From NCBI GenBank assembly GCA_023411575.1, contig JAEYOP010000016.1:1-64000 (forward strand): a stretch of DNA of 64,000 nucleotides, read 5' to 3'. The notes beneath the pieces are model-generated. The model did not search any database. It saw only the letters and a list, made by a program, of their open reading frames with translations, and had not been told where the DNA came from. Of the stretch, positions 46,996-54,923 are shown in pieces. Origin of the DNA: Bacillota bacterium (GTDB taxonomy: Bacteria > Bacillota > Clostridia > Acetivibrionales > DTU013). Numbering within the stretch: position 1 is the stretch's first letter; every line of letters starts with the position of its first letter. A program made the translations under genes and the position numbers.

Positions 46996-48381
46996 ATGAG
47001 GAAATCGAAAAAGACTTTCGTCCTGGATACCAATGTTCTGCTTCACACGCCCTTCGCCCTGTTCTCCTTTGATGACAATACCATAGTGATCCCCGAGGTC
47101 GTTCTGGAGGAACTGGACCATTTCAAGAAGGACAATTCCGAGCTCGGCGCCAATGCTCGACAGGCCGCCCGGATCCTGGACGATCTGCGGGAAAAGGGAA
47201 GCCTGAACAAGGGGGTCCCGCTGGAAAATGGAGGCACGCTCCGCATCGAAATGAACTGCCACGACGCGAAGCTCCCGGAAAGCTGGGTCGGGACGGTCAA
47301 TGACAACCGGATTTTGAAAATCTGCAAGGGACTCCAGGAAAAAGGCGAAAATGTATTTCTGATTTCAAAGGACGTTTTTGCCAGGATCAAGGCGGATGTA
47401 CTGGGCATTCAGGCGCAGGATTTCTTCAATGAACAGGCCCCGGTCTTCGACGAGCAGTATAAGGGACGCCTGGAGGTCTACACCACGGAACAGAAGCTCG
47501 ATGAATTCTATATCAAGTCCAGATTGTCCCCTGAAGATGTATTCAATTTCAATCCTGTTTTAAATAAAAATATGCCGGTGGAGCTGGTAACCAACCAGTT
47601 TTTAGTCCTGCATTCCTGTGCCAACGACAAGCAGACCGCCCTGGCCCGTTTCGACGGCAGGGAGATCGTCCCGCTGAATTTCATACAGGAGCATCCCTTC
47701 GGCGTGACCCCCCGGAACGCCGGCCAGAAATTCTTCCAGGAAGCGCTGATGATGGACGCCGTTAAAGCGCCGCTGGTGATTGCCAAAGGGCCGGCCGGAA
47801 CGGCGAAAACCTTCTATTCCCTGGCCGTCGGCCTGCACAAAATCCTGGGAGAGCGCAACTCCCCCTACCGGAAGATCCTCGTCTGCCGGCCGAACGTGAA
47901 GCTGGACGAGGACATCGGATTTCTGCCGGGCAACGAGCAGGAGAAAATCGCCCCCTTCCTGCGGCCGGTCATCGACAACCTGGAGGTTCTGGTGGATGCC
48001 GATGAAAACCAGCGATATACCAGCGAGAAGGAATTGAAGGACAAAATCGACGAGCTGTTCGACCGGAAGGTCCTCAGCGCCGAGGCCATCGCCTTCATCC
48101 GGGGACGCTCCATCGTCAAGCAGTGGGTCATCATCGACGAAGCGCAGAACCTCACGCCCAAGCAGGTCAAGGGCATCATCACCCGGGCGGGCAAGGGCAC
48201 GAAAATCATCCTGATCGGCGACCCGGAGCAGATTGACCACCCGTTCCTGGATATCCGGACGAACGGTCTGAGCTTCGCCTCCGAAAGGATGAAGGGCAGC
48301 CCTCTCTGCTACCAGATCTCCCTGACCGACGAAGAATGCGAACGTTCCGAACTGGCCTTTGAAGCCGCCAGAAGAATGTAA
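46996..48381 (+). CDS. PIN-domain/PhoH-family ATPase (YlaK-like)
   Basis: A 461-aa fusion of an N-terminal PIN nuclease domain (TFVLDTNVLLHTP, EVVLEELDHFK, VNDNRIL; residues 8-140) with a C-terminal PhoH ATPase (Walker A GPAGTAKT near residue 268, Walker B WVIIDEAQN near 378). PhoH2-type proteins act as RNA helicases coupled to ribonuclease activity. All acidic PIN residues appear present. GGGAG lies upstream of the ATG. A hairpin terminator follows, so it is monocistronic. Confidence 0.95.
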   Translation: MRKSKKTFVLDTNVLLHTPFALFSFDDNTIVIPEVVLEELDHFKKDNSELGANARQAARILDDLREKGSLNKGVPLENGGTLRIEMNCHDAKLPESWVGTVNDNRILKICKGLQEKGENVFLISKDVFARIKADVLGIQAQDFFNEQAPVFDEQYKGRLEVYTTEQKLDEFYIKSRLSPEDVFNFNPVLNKNMPVELVTNQFLVLHSCANDKQTALARFDGREIVPLNFIQEHPFGVTPRNAGQKFFQEALMMDAVKAPLVIAKGPAGTAKTFYSLAVGLHKILGERNSPYRKILVCRPNVKLDEDIGFLPGNEQEKIAPFLRPVIDNLEVLVDADENQRYTSEKELKDKIDELFDRKVLSAEAIAFIRGRSIVKQWVIIDEAQNLTPKQVKGIITRAGKGTKIILIGDPEQIDHPFLDIRTNGLSFASERMKGSPLCYQISLTDEECERSELAFEAARRM

Positions 48382-48424
48382 AGCATAGGCAGGGTGCAGG
48401 AAGTGTGCGGATTATAATAATTAC

Positions 48425-48467
48425 AATATCAGATTGCGGACGATAAAATCCCAGTCTGATATTTTTA
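48425..48467 (+). terminator. Terminator after the PIN-PhoH gene
   Basis: AATATCAGA (48425-48433) and TCTGATATT (48455-48463) pair across a 21-nt loop, then a T-run. Confidence 0.75.
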
Positions 48468-48545
48468 TGTATCGCAAAAAACATCGAGATGCACGGGCGA
48501 AAGACCGGTATAATGATCTCAGGCGGGAAGGCGGTGAGCGGATTC

Positions 48546-49664
48546 ATGGATTATCGCGCGAGCATCGGGGAATCCATCCGGTTCATAGACAACAATCTTA
48601 CTAATGATATCACCCTGGATTCCCTGGCGCACCAGGCCCATTTCTCCCCCTTCCACTACCACCGGATCTTCCAGTCCCTGGTCGGCGAGCCGGTCATGGA
48701 ATACGTCCGGCACAAAAGGCTGCTGAAAGCCTCGGCAGAATTGCTTGCGGCGGAAAGCTCCATAGCGGACACCGCCTACAAGTACCGGTTCAACTCCCAG
48801 GACGTGTTCACCCGGGCTTTTAAGAGGCAGTTCGGCGTTACCCCCGCCGCATTCCGTAAAATAAACCGCCGCAGGTTCCCGTCCGCTTATAAAGAGAATT
48901 TCAAGGAGGTTCGTATCATGCTTGATCCAAATTTCAGTCAAAAGCTCTACTGCTCCCATATGGAGAAAAAAGAATGCCTTGTGTTTCTTGAACAAATGCT
49001 TGAGCTTTCCCAAAAAGCCAGAAAGCACGGACTTTTTTCGCTTGAATCGGAAACTCCGGCCGCCGGGTCCGTATTTCTGCGTAAAGCGATCCAGCTTGTC
49101 GTTGATGGGATCGAGCCGGAAACGGTGAGGACGGTCCTGACCAATTATATCCTCCTGGGAGATTTTAGAGGGAAGCAACTGCTGGAACGGCTTCTGATCC
49201 TGGAAGGGATCCTGTCCATCCAGGCCGGCGAAAACCCTCATGTCATAAAAGAAAAGCTTTCTTCTTTCTTTGGGGAGGACTTTGTTCCGGAAATCGAAAA
49301 GCATTATGGCGGAAAGCTGGAAAATCCGGTTGATAAAATCAGAACGTATTGTGATAAAATAAGAAGTGCCAAACCGCTTTCGCCGATGACTGAGCTCCTG
49401 GAAAAACCCCTCACGGGCTTGCCGGAAAGATCGCTTCAAAGGCTGCTCCGCGAACTGGAGGCCGACGTGATCGCAAAGGCGTTGAAGGGCTCCGGCGGAA
49501 AAGTCCAGGCTGCTGTCCTCAAGAATCTGTCGCAGCAGATTGCCGTGCAGGTCATTGATGAAATAAACGGCCTTGACCCTGTAGAACCCCCGGAAATTGC
49601 ACGGTGTCAGGAACAGATACTGAAAACGATCGAGAAATTGAGAGCCGACGGTGACATACTTTAA
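48546..49664 (+). CDS. AraC HTH fused to MotA-like and FliG C-terminal-like domains
   Basis: A 372-aa protein of unusual architecture. Residues 1-108 are an AraC double HTH (ITLDSLAHQAHFSPFHYHRI and DTAYKYRFNSQDVFTRAFKR). About 147-245 resemble the cytoplasmic domain of the flagellar stator MotA (ELSQKARKHGLFSLES, then FLRKAIQLVVDGIEPETVR). About 280-370 resemble FliG-C, the rotor switch domain (LPERSLQRLLRE, ALKGSGGKVQAAVLKNLSQQ, LDPVEPPE, EKLRADGDI). No MotA transmembrane helices are present and no flagellar genes surround it. The start at 48546 has GGCGGTGAG upstream. A perfect internal Shine-Dalgarno and in-frame ATG at 48918 would yield the last 248 residues alone. Function is unknown. 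Confidence 0.88.
   Translation: MDYRASIGESIRFIDNNLTNDITLDSLAHQAHFSPFHYHRIFQSLVGEPVMEYVRHKRLLKASAELLAAESSIADTAYKYRFNSQDVFTRAFKRQFGVTPAAFRKINRRRFPSAYKENFKEVRIMLDPNFSQKLYCSHMEKKECLVFLEQMLELSQKARKHGLFSLESETPAAGSVFLRKAIQLVVDGIEPETVRTVLTNYILLGDFRGKQLLERLLILEGILSIQAGENPHVIKEKLSSFFGEDFVPEIEKHYGGKLENPVDKIRTYCDKIRSAKPLSPMTELLEKPLTGLPERSLQRLLRELEADVIAKALKGSGGKVQAAVLKNLSQQIAVQVIDEINGLDPVEPPEIARCQEQILKTIEKLRADGDIL
48903..48920 (+). promoter_or_regulatory. Internal ribosome binding site and ATG within the AraC-MotA-FliG gene
   Basis: AAGGAGGT (48903-48910) stands 7 nt before an in-frame ATG (48918-48920), exactly at the junction between the AraC part and the MotA-like part. It predicts a separate 248-aa MotA/FliG-like product beginning MLDPNFSQKLYCSH. 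Confidence 0.7.
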
Positions 49665-49742
49665 GTACGCAACAGGTATAGGATAAATATATAATAGGTG
49701 TATGATAAGTACATGAAGGGTACGGGAAAGGAGTTTGAGCAT

Positions 49743-50471
49743 ATGGCTGATCTCAGGACAATCTTGTCGAACAGCGGTCACGTTGTTTTCTTCGGCGGAG
49801 CAGGCGTCTCCACCGAAAGCAATATTCCCGATTTCAGGAGCGAGGACGGCATTTACCGCACGGTCACCAAATACGGGTATTCGCCCGAAGTGATGCTCAG
49901 CCGTTCGTATTTCCTTTCCCACATGGAAAAATTCTTCGACTATTACAAGAGCAACCTGATCTATAAGGACGCAAAGCCCAACAAGGCCCACCTGGCTTTG
50001 GCAGAGCTGGAAGCCAGGGGTATCCTGAAAGCCGTTGTTACTCAGAATATCGACGGCCTTCATCAGGCGGCAGGCAGCAAAAACGTACTGGAACTGCACG
50101 GTTCTGTGCTCAGGAACTACTGCATGGGCTGCGGTGAAAAATATGATTTGGATTATGTGCTGAATTATAATGGGGCAGTCCCGCTGTGCAGCAAGTGCGG
50201 CCATCCGGTCAGACCGGACGTCACTTTATATGAGGAGTCCCTTGACATGGATGTGATGGAGAAAGCAATCGCCGCCATCCAGCACGCGGAGGTATTGATC
50301 GTCGGCGGCACTTCCCTGGCCGTCTACCCCGCCGCCGGCCTGATCGACTACTATACGGGGAAAAAGCTTATATTGATCAACAAGTCCTCCACCCCATACG
50401 ACAGAAGGGCCGACCTGGTCATCCACGATTCCATAGGCAAAGTGCTGGGCGAAGCGGTTGCCGGTAGGTAA
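49743..50471 (+). CDS. cobB: NAD-dependent protein deacylase (sirtuin)
   Basis: A 242-aa SIR2-family enzyme that removes acetyl or acyl groups from lysines using NAD+. Visible motifs are GAGVSTESNIPDFR near residue 19, TQNIDGLH near 100, the catalytic His in ELHGSV, four zinc-binding Cys (CMGCG and CSKCG), and GGTSLAVYP. The ATG at 49743 has AAGGAG upstream; the ATG at 49698 is less supported. It follows the AraC-MotA-FliG gene by 78 bp and could be cotranscribed. Confidence 0.94.
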   Translation: MADLRTILSNSGHVVFFGGAGVSTESNIPDFRSEDGIYRTVTKYGYSPEVMLSRSYFLSHMEKFFDYYKSNLIYKDAKPNKAHLALAELEARGILKAVVTQNIDGLHQAAGSKNVLELHGSVLRNYCMGCGEKYDLDYVLNYNGAVPLCSKCGHPVRPDVTLYEESLDMDVMEKAIAAIQHAEVLIVGGTSLAVYPAAGLIDYYTGKKLILINKSSTPYDRRADLVIHDSIGKVLGEAVAGR

Positions 50472-50540
50472 GATAAGCGCAAAAAGGCTGGCGGCACAGT
50501 TCTTTTTTGCATTATCTGCAGCATAAATATTTTTACAATT

Positions 50541-50573
50541 CTCTGGTAAAACTAATTTCAACTTTTACCAGAG
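50541..50573 (+). promoter_or_regulatory. Perfect 11-bp inverted repeat overlapping a ribosome binding site
   Basis: CTCTGGTAAAA (50541-50551) and TTTTACCAGAG (50563-50573) flank an 11-nt loop. The right arm contains the first four bases of the AGAGGA ribosome binding site (50570-50575) of the gene starting at 50583. As RNA it would hide that site; as DNA it could be an operator. No T-run follows. Confidence 0.65.
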
Positions 50574-50582
50574 GATTATATA

Positions 50583-51866
50583 ATGACGCATCGGAAACAA
50601 AATAAGACAATACTCGCTATTTTAATCGTTTTTATTCTGATCGGCCTTATTCTGCGGATCGATTTCCTGATTTCAAAGCTGCAGGATTTCAACTTTGTCG
50701 GCGATGCCAGGAACTACCTGATCATGTCGCGGCAACTCGTTGACGACGGGATTTACGGGTATGCGCTGGCCCATAAATCCGGGCATCCCAATGCCTACGT
50801 CACGCCGGGATATCCGCTGATTCTTTCGGCCGCCTACGCCCTGATCCGAAATCCCTACTTGCAGGTAACCGCCGTCCGAATCCTGCAAGTAATAGCCGGC
50901 GGCATACTCTCCCCCCTCTTCGCTTTTCTGTTTGTGCGCAGGTTGTTCAAACGGGACGGCCTTGCCCTTTTTACCGCCCTTTTTACCGCGATCTACCCCA
51001 CCTACGTCATTTCGTCCACCTACATCCTGACCGAGGTTTTTTCGCTGACTGCCATGCTTCTTTATTTCTATCTGCAAACGGTCAGCCTCCAGGATAAAAA
51101 AGCCTGCCCATGCGTGCTTGCCGGCTTGGCGTTCGGGGTGAACGTGCTGATCCGGCCGACCATGTTCCCTCTTTTGCTTCTGCCTTTTCTTTTCGCCTTT
51201 GCTTCCTGGAAGAAGGCGGAAAGGCTGGCCCTTCTCAAAGCCTTTGCTTATACGGCTTCGGGAGTTATAGCGCTGATGCTTCCCTGGTGGGTGCGTAATT
51301 TTATTACAATGCATCGGTTCATCCCGCTGTCCACCGGGTCCGGGGACCCGTTGCTGGCAGGCACCTACCCTTATATGACAGGCTTGTTCCAGGATTATCT
51401 CAGCGAAAAGGTAAGAGTGTCGGAAACAGCCTATGCACAAAAGAGAATCCTGGAAGGATTCACGAGCCAGCCGGTCCTGTATTTCAAATGGTACACCATA
51501 GGCAAGCTCCGGTCCCTGTTCGAAAAACCCTGGCTGTACACGCAGGTCATCCCTGCATCGTTCATAGGCTTGCTGGTCGCCAAATCTCACTATTTCCTGC
51601 ACTATTTTTTGATCCGGATGGGAATCCTCGGGACGGCTATTGGAGTCATCAAGAAAGATGCCATTCTCTATATCGGTATTTACGGCGCCTGCTTTCTTGG
51701 ACTTCTGATGATTTTTATACCTGAGAACAGGTATGCGTATCACATCCTGTTCTTCCTGATGCTTTCGGCGTCTTACGCCGTGTGTTACATCGCCAACGCC
51801 TTGAAAATCGTATGGAAAAAATGGCTTCTGCGGATCAGACGGCCGAAGCAGATCAACCCGGCATAA
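50583..51866 (+). CDS. Membrane glycosyltransferase of the GT-C/PMT-like type
   Basis: A 427-aa membrane protein with about ten helices. The first extracytoplasmic loop has the acidic signature VGDARNYLIMSRQLVDDG, and the segment YVTPGYPLILSAAYALI is typical of ArnT/PMT-like (GT39/GT83-related) enzymes, which move sugars from lipid carriers to lipid or protein acceptors. The ATG at 50583 has AGAGGA upstream. The acceptor is unknown. It could act on surface proteins such as those encoded in this window, but that is speculation. It is monocistronic, with a 16-bp repeat array just after it. Confidence 0.85.
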   Translation: MTHRKQNKTILAILIVFILIGLILRIDFLISKLQDFNFVGDARNYLIMSRQLVDDGIYGYALAHKSGHPNAYVTPGYPLILSAAYALIRNPYLQVTAVRILQVIAGGILSPLFAFLFVRRLFKRDGLALFTALFTAIYPTYVISSTYILTEVFSLTAMLLYFYLQTVSLQDKKACPCVLAGLAFGVNVLIRPTMFPLLLLPFLFAFASWKKAERLALLKAFAYTASGVIALMLPWWVRNFITMHRFIPLSTGSGDPLLAGTYPYMTGLFQDYLSEKVRVSETAYAQKRILEGFTSQPVLYFKWYTIGKLRSLFEKPWLYTQVIPASFIGLLVAKSHYFLHYFLIRMGILGTAIGVIKKDAILYIGIYGACFLGLLMIFIPENRYAYHILFFLMLSASYAVCYIANALKIVWKKWLLRIRRPKQINPA

Positions 51867-51901
51867 TTCGGAGAGGAATAAGAAAGAATTTGTTTCCGAA
51901 A

Positions 51902-51981
51902 CTAATACCTTTTCGGACTAATATCGTTCGGAACTAATACCGACCTGGACTAATATCGTCCGGAGCTAATTCCCCGGTTGC
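51902..51981. repeat. Five direct repeats with exact 16-bp period
   Basis: CTAAT recurs at 51902, 51918, 51934, 51950 and 51966, exactly every 16 bp. The consensus unit is CTAATAYCGTYCGGAA; the last copy is degenerate after CTAAT. It lies between the glycosyltransferase stop and the 3' end of the convergent DUF2680-like gene. It resembles an iteron or protein-binding array rather than a terminator; nothing in it pairs into a strong hairpin. Confidence 0.85.
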
Positions 51982-52024
51982 TCCCGAACAGCAGAAATCC
52001 GGTCTTTTGACCGGACTTCTGGAA

Positions 52025-52528
52025 TTATTGCTGAAGTGGTTTTATTGGTTTGTCCTCCGAAGGATGCTTCTTCTCCTTCATCCCTCCGCCGTGGGTCACC
52101 GGAAAGCCTTTGCCGTCCCATTTCGAAATCCTGTCGTTGAATTCCTTGATCGCAGTGTCCGCCTTTTCCCTGGAAAGCGTTCCTTCCTTGACTTTCATTT
52201 CAATGAATGCTTTGTGCTTTTCCATCAGCTTGGCCTTTTTCTCCGGCAGGGTCAGCTTGTTGAATTCCTTTATTTTGGCAATTCTTTCATCCAGCCTTGC
52301 CGTTATTTCCGCTGCTTCCTCTTTGGTGATCTTTCCTTCCCGGAGAAGGGACTGCACCTTTTCTTTCTTGCATTCCAGGGCCTTTATCGGGTCCTTTTGA
52401 AAATCGGGACAGTTATCGCGCTCCGCAAAAACCTTTCTTACATCCCGCTGGGCCGGAGCGGCCAGCGCCGCGGAAGAGGCGAGACAAACCATTACTGTTG
52501 CCGTGACGAGCAATTTCAATAACTTCAA
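52025..52528 (-). CDS. Secreted DUF2680-like protein
   Basis: A 167-aa exported protein: a signal peptide (LLKLLVTATVMVCLASSAAL, cleavage after ALAA) and then charged helices. The helical hairpins SLLREGKITKEEAAEITARL and VKEGTLSREKADTAIKEFND match the DUF2680/YckD pattern. The start is TTG at 52528 because GGAGGTG lies 6 nt upstream of it; the in-frame ATG at 52543 would put that site inside the gene. Function is unknown. Its repeat motif resembles that of the 204-aa protein at 22.3-22.9 kb. Confidence 0.85.
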   Translation of the reverse strand: MKLLKLLVTATVMVCLASSAALAAPAQRDVRKVFAERDNCPDFQKDPIKALECKKEKVQSLLREGKITKEEAAEITARLDERIAKIKEFNKLTLPEKKAKLMEKHKAFIEMKVKEGTLSREKADTAIKEFNDRISKWDGKGFPVTHGGGMKEKKHPSEDKPIKPLQQ

Positions 52529-52644
52529 TGAAACCACCTCCATTCACCAGCTAGTTTGCCCCGAATTCACAATTACTTTATGTAAATTATTGGCGGCGGC
52601 CGTTTAGGAACAAGCGAAAAATAACTTCCGATACGTCTTCCGGC

Positions 52645-52672
52645 AAAAATCGTAAAACCGTCGATCTTTTAC
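52645..52672 (-). terminator. Possible terminator of the aldo/keto reductase gene
   Basis: On the minus strand GTAAAA and TTTTAC (52667-52672 and 52652-52657) pair across a 9-nt loop and are followed by GATTTTTG. Confidence 0.5.
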
Positions 52673-52701
52673 CGGAAGAACCGGAACTAATTTTTTGTTC
52701 C

Positions 52702-53724
52702 TCAATGGACATGTTCCTTGTAAAAGTCCGTGTACCGTTTCAATTCGCGCTTCAGCAGATTCGGCGTGTCGAGGCCGTACGGACACTTGCTTTTGCACTG
52801 CCCGCATTCTATGCAGTTGTTAATGAGATCCATTTTTTCTTTATAGCTTTCCTGAAGAAACGGCTGATAAGGCGCCCTGCTTAAAAGCAGCGAAATGCGC
52901 GCCGCATCGCGGATGTAGATCCCGGCCGGACAGGGCATGCAGTACCCGCAGCCTCTGCAGAATTCGCCCGCCAGCTCCGTCCGGTACTCCATGATCTGCT
53001 TCCACATATCGTCATCCAGTTCCGGCGGATTCTTCTCGAATTCCAGGAATTCTTCCAACTCTTTCATCCGTTGGATTCCCCAGATCGGCACCACATTTTC
53101 ATATTGCCGCAGAAAAGCGAAGGCAACCGCCGCCCTGGAAAGCAGCCCGCCGGATAAAGCCTTCATCGCGATAAGGCCCACATTCTTTTCCCTGCAAATG
53201 TCGATCAGGCCCAAATCGGCCTCCGCGGACAGCGCGTTGACCGGAAACTGAATGGTGTCGTAAAGCCCGGATTCCGCAGCTTTCACGGCTCTTTCAATTC
53301 CATGGTTCGTTATGCCGATAAAACGGGTCTTTCCCTGCTTCCTTGCCTCCAGCAGCCCGGCATAAAGGCCGTCCGGATCCTCCGGGTCGGGAAGGTGGTC
53401 GGGATTATGCAATTGAAAAATATCCACATAGTCCGTCTTCAGATTCCTCAGACTGGTTTCCAGGCTTTCCAGCAAGGTCTTTTTGTCCTTTGCCATGCCC
53501 TTCGTCGCTATGATGATCTCCTTCCGGACATCGGAAAGCGCCTTGCCCATTTTCTCTTCGCTGTCGGTATAATACCGCGCCGTATCAAAAAAATTGATCC
53601 CGCTGTCATATGCCTTCTTCAAAATAGCCCCCGCTTCGTCAAAGGAAATCCTTTGAATCGGCAGCGCGCCGAAACCGCATCTCGTAACCCTCAGGCCGGT
53701 TCGCCCGAGTATTGTTCTCTCCAT
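52702..53724 (-). CDS. Aldo/keto reductase with C-terminal 4Fe-4S motifs
   Basis: A 340-aa oxidoreductase. The AKR barrel (LGRTGLRVTRCGFGALPIQ; catalytic Tyr in FFDTARYYTDSE; KGMAKDKK; FQLHNPDH) covers residues 1-250. The C-terminal part has CRGCGYCMPCPAGI and CIECGQCKSKCPYG, two Cys clusters of ferredoxin type, so electrons may come from ferredoxin as well as NAD(P)H, a form common in anaerobes. The ATG at 53724 has AGGTG upstream. Its substrate is unknown. A 30-bp perfect palindrome lies 38 bp upstream of the start. Confidence 0.92.
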   Translation of the reverse strand: MERTILGRTGLRVTRCGFGALPIQRISFDEAGAILKKAYDSGINFFDTARYYTDSEEKMGKALSDVRKEIIIATKGMAKDKKTLLESLETSLRNLKTDYVDIFQLHNPDHLPDPEDPDGLYAGLLEARKQGKTRFIGITNHGIERAVKAAESGLYDTIQFPVNALSAEADLGLIDICREKNVGLIAMKALSGGLLSRAAVAFAFLRQYENVVPIWGIQRMKELEEFLEFEKNPPELDDDMWKQIMEYRTELAGEFCRGCGYCMPCPAGIYIRDAARISLLLSRAPYQPFLQESYKEKMDLINNCIECGQCKSKCPYGLDTPNLLKRELKRYTDFYKEHVH

Positions 53725-53761
53725 TCGAAACACCTACTTTTTCGTATGCTATGGGTCGGCG

Positions 53762-53791
53762 AAAATAGAACTTCTGCAGAAGTTCTATTTT
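53762..53791. promoter_or_regulatory. 30-bp perfect palindrome between the CE7 and aldo/keto reductase genes
   Basis: Half-site AAAATAGAACTTCTG is followed immediately by its exact reverse complement, with no spacer, at 53762-53791. It stands 38 bp before the reductase start codon and about 100 bp after the CE7 stop codon on the same strand. It could be an operator for the reductase or a bidirectional terminator; the short flanking T-runs favour neither clearly. Confidence 0.7.
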
Positions 53792-53893
53792 AACGATCCC
53801 TATGTTCGTTCCTGCATTCTCTGTTCATTCCGGCATTTTCCGGCATTTCCGGCTCCGCCCGAAAGCGGTGCCTGCCCGGATTCCGCTGCATGA

Positions 53894-54856
53894 CTATGGC
53901 CGCAGGCAGTTCATCATCATGCCAAGCTGCTTTTCCACAAAACCCGGAAGGTATTCGTGTCCAAAATAGCGGAATACGGCAATATCCTTCCGGCACGTCA
54001 GATGATTGTACACGGCAAATACCGTTGACGGCGGCGTTATGTCATCCACCAGCCCCGCGGCCATAAGCACCGGGCACTTTATATTCTGCGCATGATTCAT
54101 GATATCAAAATAGGAAAGAGTCTTTTTGGCCTGTTCTTCGATCCATGGATCGGTATTCCTGCGGAAGTACTCGTTGATTTCATTGTACGGCATCTGGGGC
54201 GCTATATCGATTGCCCTGTTGAAATGGGAAAGGTAAGGATACTGCGCAACCGCTACCTTCGGGATATCGGACAGCGCCGCTGCGGCAAGGGTCAGCGCAC
54301 CGCCCTGGCTCCCGCCCATAACGCCTATCCGGCCGGCATCGACCTTTTCAAGGGAGGCCAGCACCTCCAGCGCGCGTACGCTATCCATATAAACGGCCCT
54401 GTAATAGTATTGATCCGGCGAAAGAATTCCTTTCGTCATCCAGCCGGATTGATTACCATGGGCGGTAACCACATTGTCGGAGCTGTTGCCCTGCTGGCCT
54501 CTGACCAGCATTTGCAGCACTGCGTAGCCGTGCAGCGCCATATTGACCGTATCGTGCACATTTCCGTCCGCGGCCCAGTTATACCCGTGGTAAATCACGA
54601 TTCCCGGATATTTGCCGGGCGCTTCCGGCACGGCATACCAGCCTTCTATTTCCGCATTGTTGCAGCCGGCAAAGGAAATTCGGTAAAGCCGGACACCCTT
54701 TGCCGGGTATTCACGCGGTTCCAGACTGTATTTCAACCCGACCCCGGCCAACTCTCCCAGCGTTCTGTTCCAGAACTCCTGGAAATCGGGCTGTCGGGTA
54801 AGCTCCGGTTTATATTTTTTCAATTCTTCAAGACTCATGTCATAGGGTTGCAGCAA
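53894..54856 (-). CDS. CE7-family acetyl esterase (acetyl xylan esterase / cephalosporin-C deacetylase)
   Basis: A 320-aa alpha/beta-hydrolase that removes acetyl groups from short xylo-oligosaccharides and similar esters. CE7 marks: RGQQGNSSD (the RGQ motif), nucleophile GGSQGGALT near residue 180, the acid Asp in GLVDDITPPST and the catalytic His in FGHEY. No signal peptide, so it is cytoplasmic and acts after uptake. The start is TTG at 54856, with AAGGAGGT 7 nt upstream; the length then fits the family exactly. Confidence 0.93.
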   Translation of the reverse strand: MLQPYDMSLEELKKYKPELTRQPDFQEFWNRTLGELAGVGLKYSLEPREYPAKGVRLYRISFAGCNNAEIEGWYAVPEAPGKYPGIVIYHGYNWAADGNVHDTVNMALHGYAVLQMLVRGQQGNSSDNVVTAHGNQSGWMTKGILSPDQYYYRAVYMDSVRALEVLASLEKVDAGRIGVMGGSQGGALTLAAAALSDIPKVAVAQYPYLSHFNRAIDIAPQMPYNEINEYFRRNTDPWIEEQAKKTLSYFDIMNHAQNIKCPVLMAAGLVDDITPPSTVFAVYNHLTCRKDIAVFRYFGHEYLPGFVEKQLGMMMNCLRP

Positions 54857-54923
54857 AAAAATACCTCCTTGTTCCATAGCCATGCAGTATGGATACTTTT
54901 ATGGTCATCCCACAGGATTCATA

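Noticed and set aside
51902..51981. CRISPR array
   Set aside because: The 16-bp units are contiguous with no spacers, and no cas gene is in the window.
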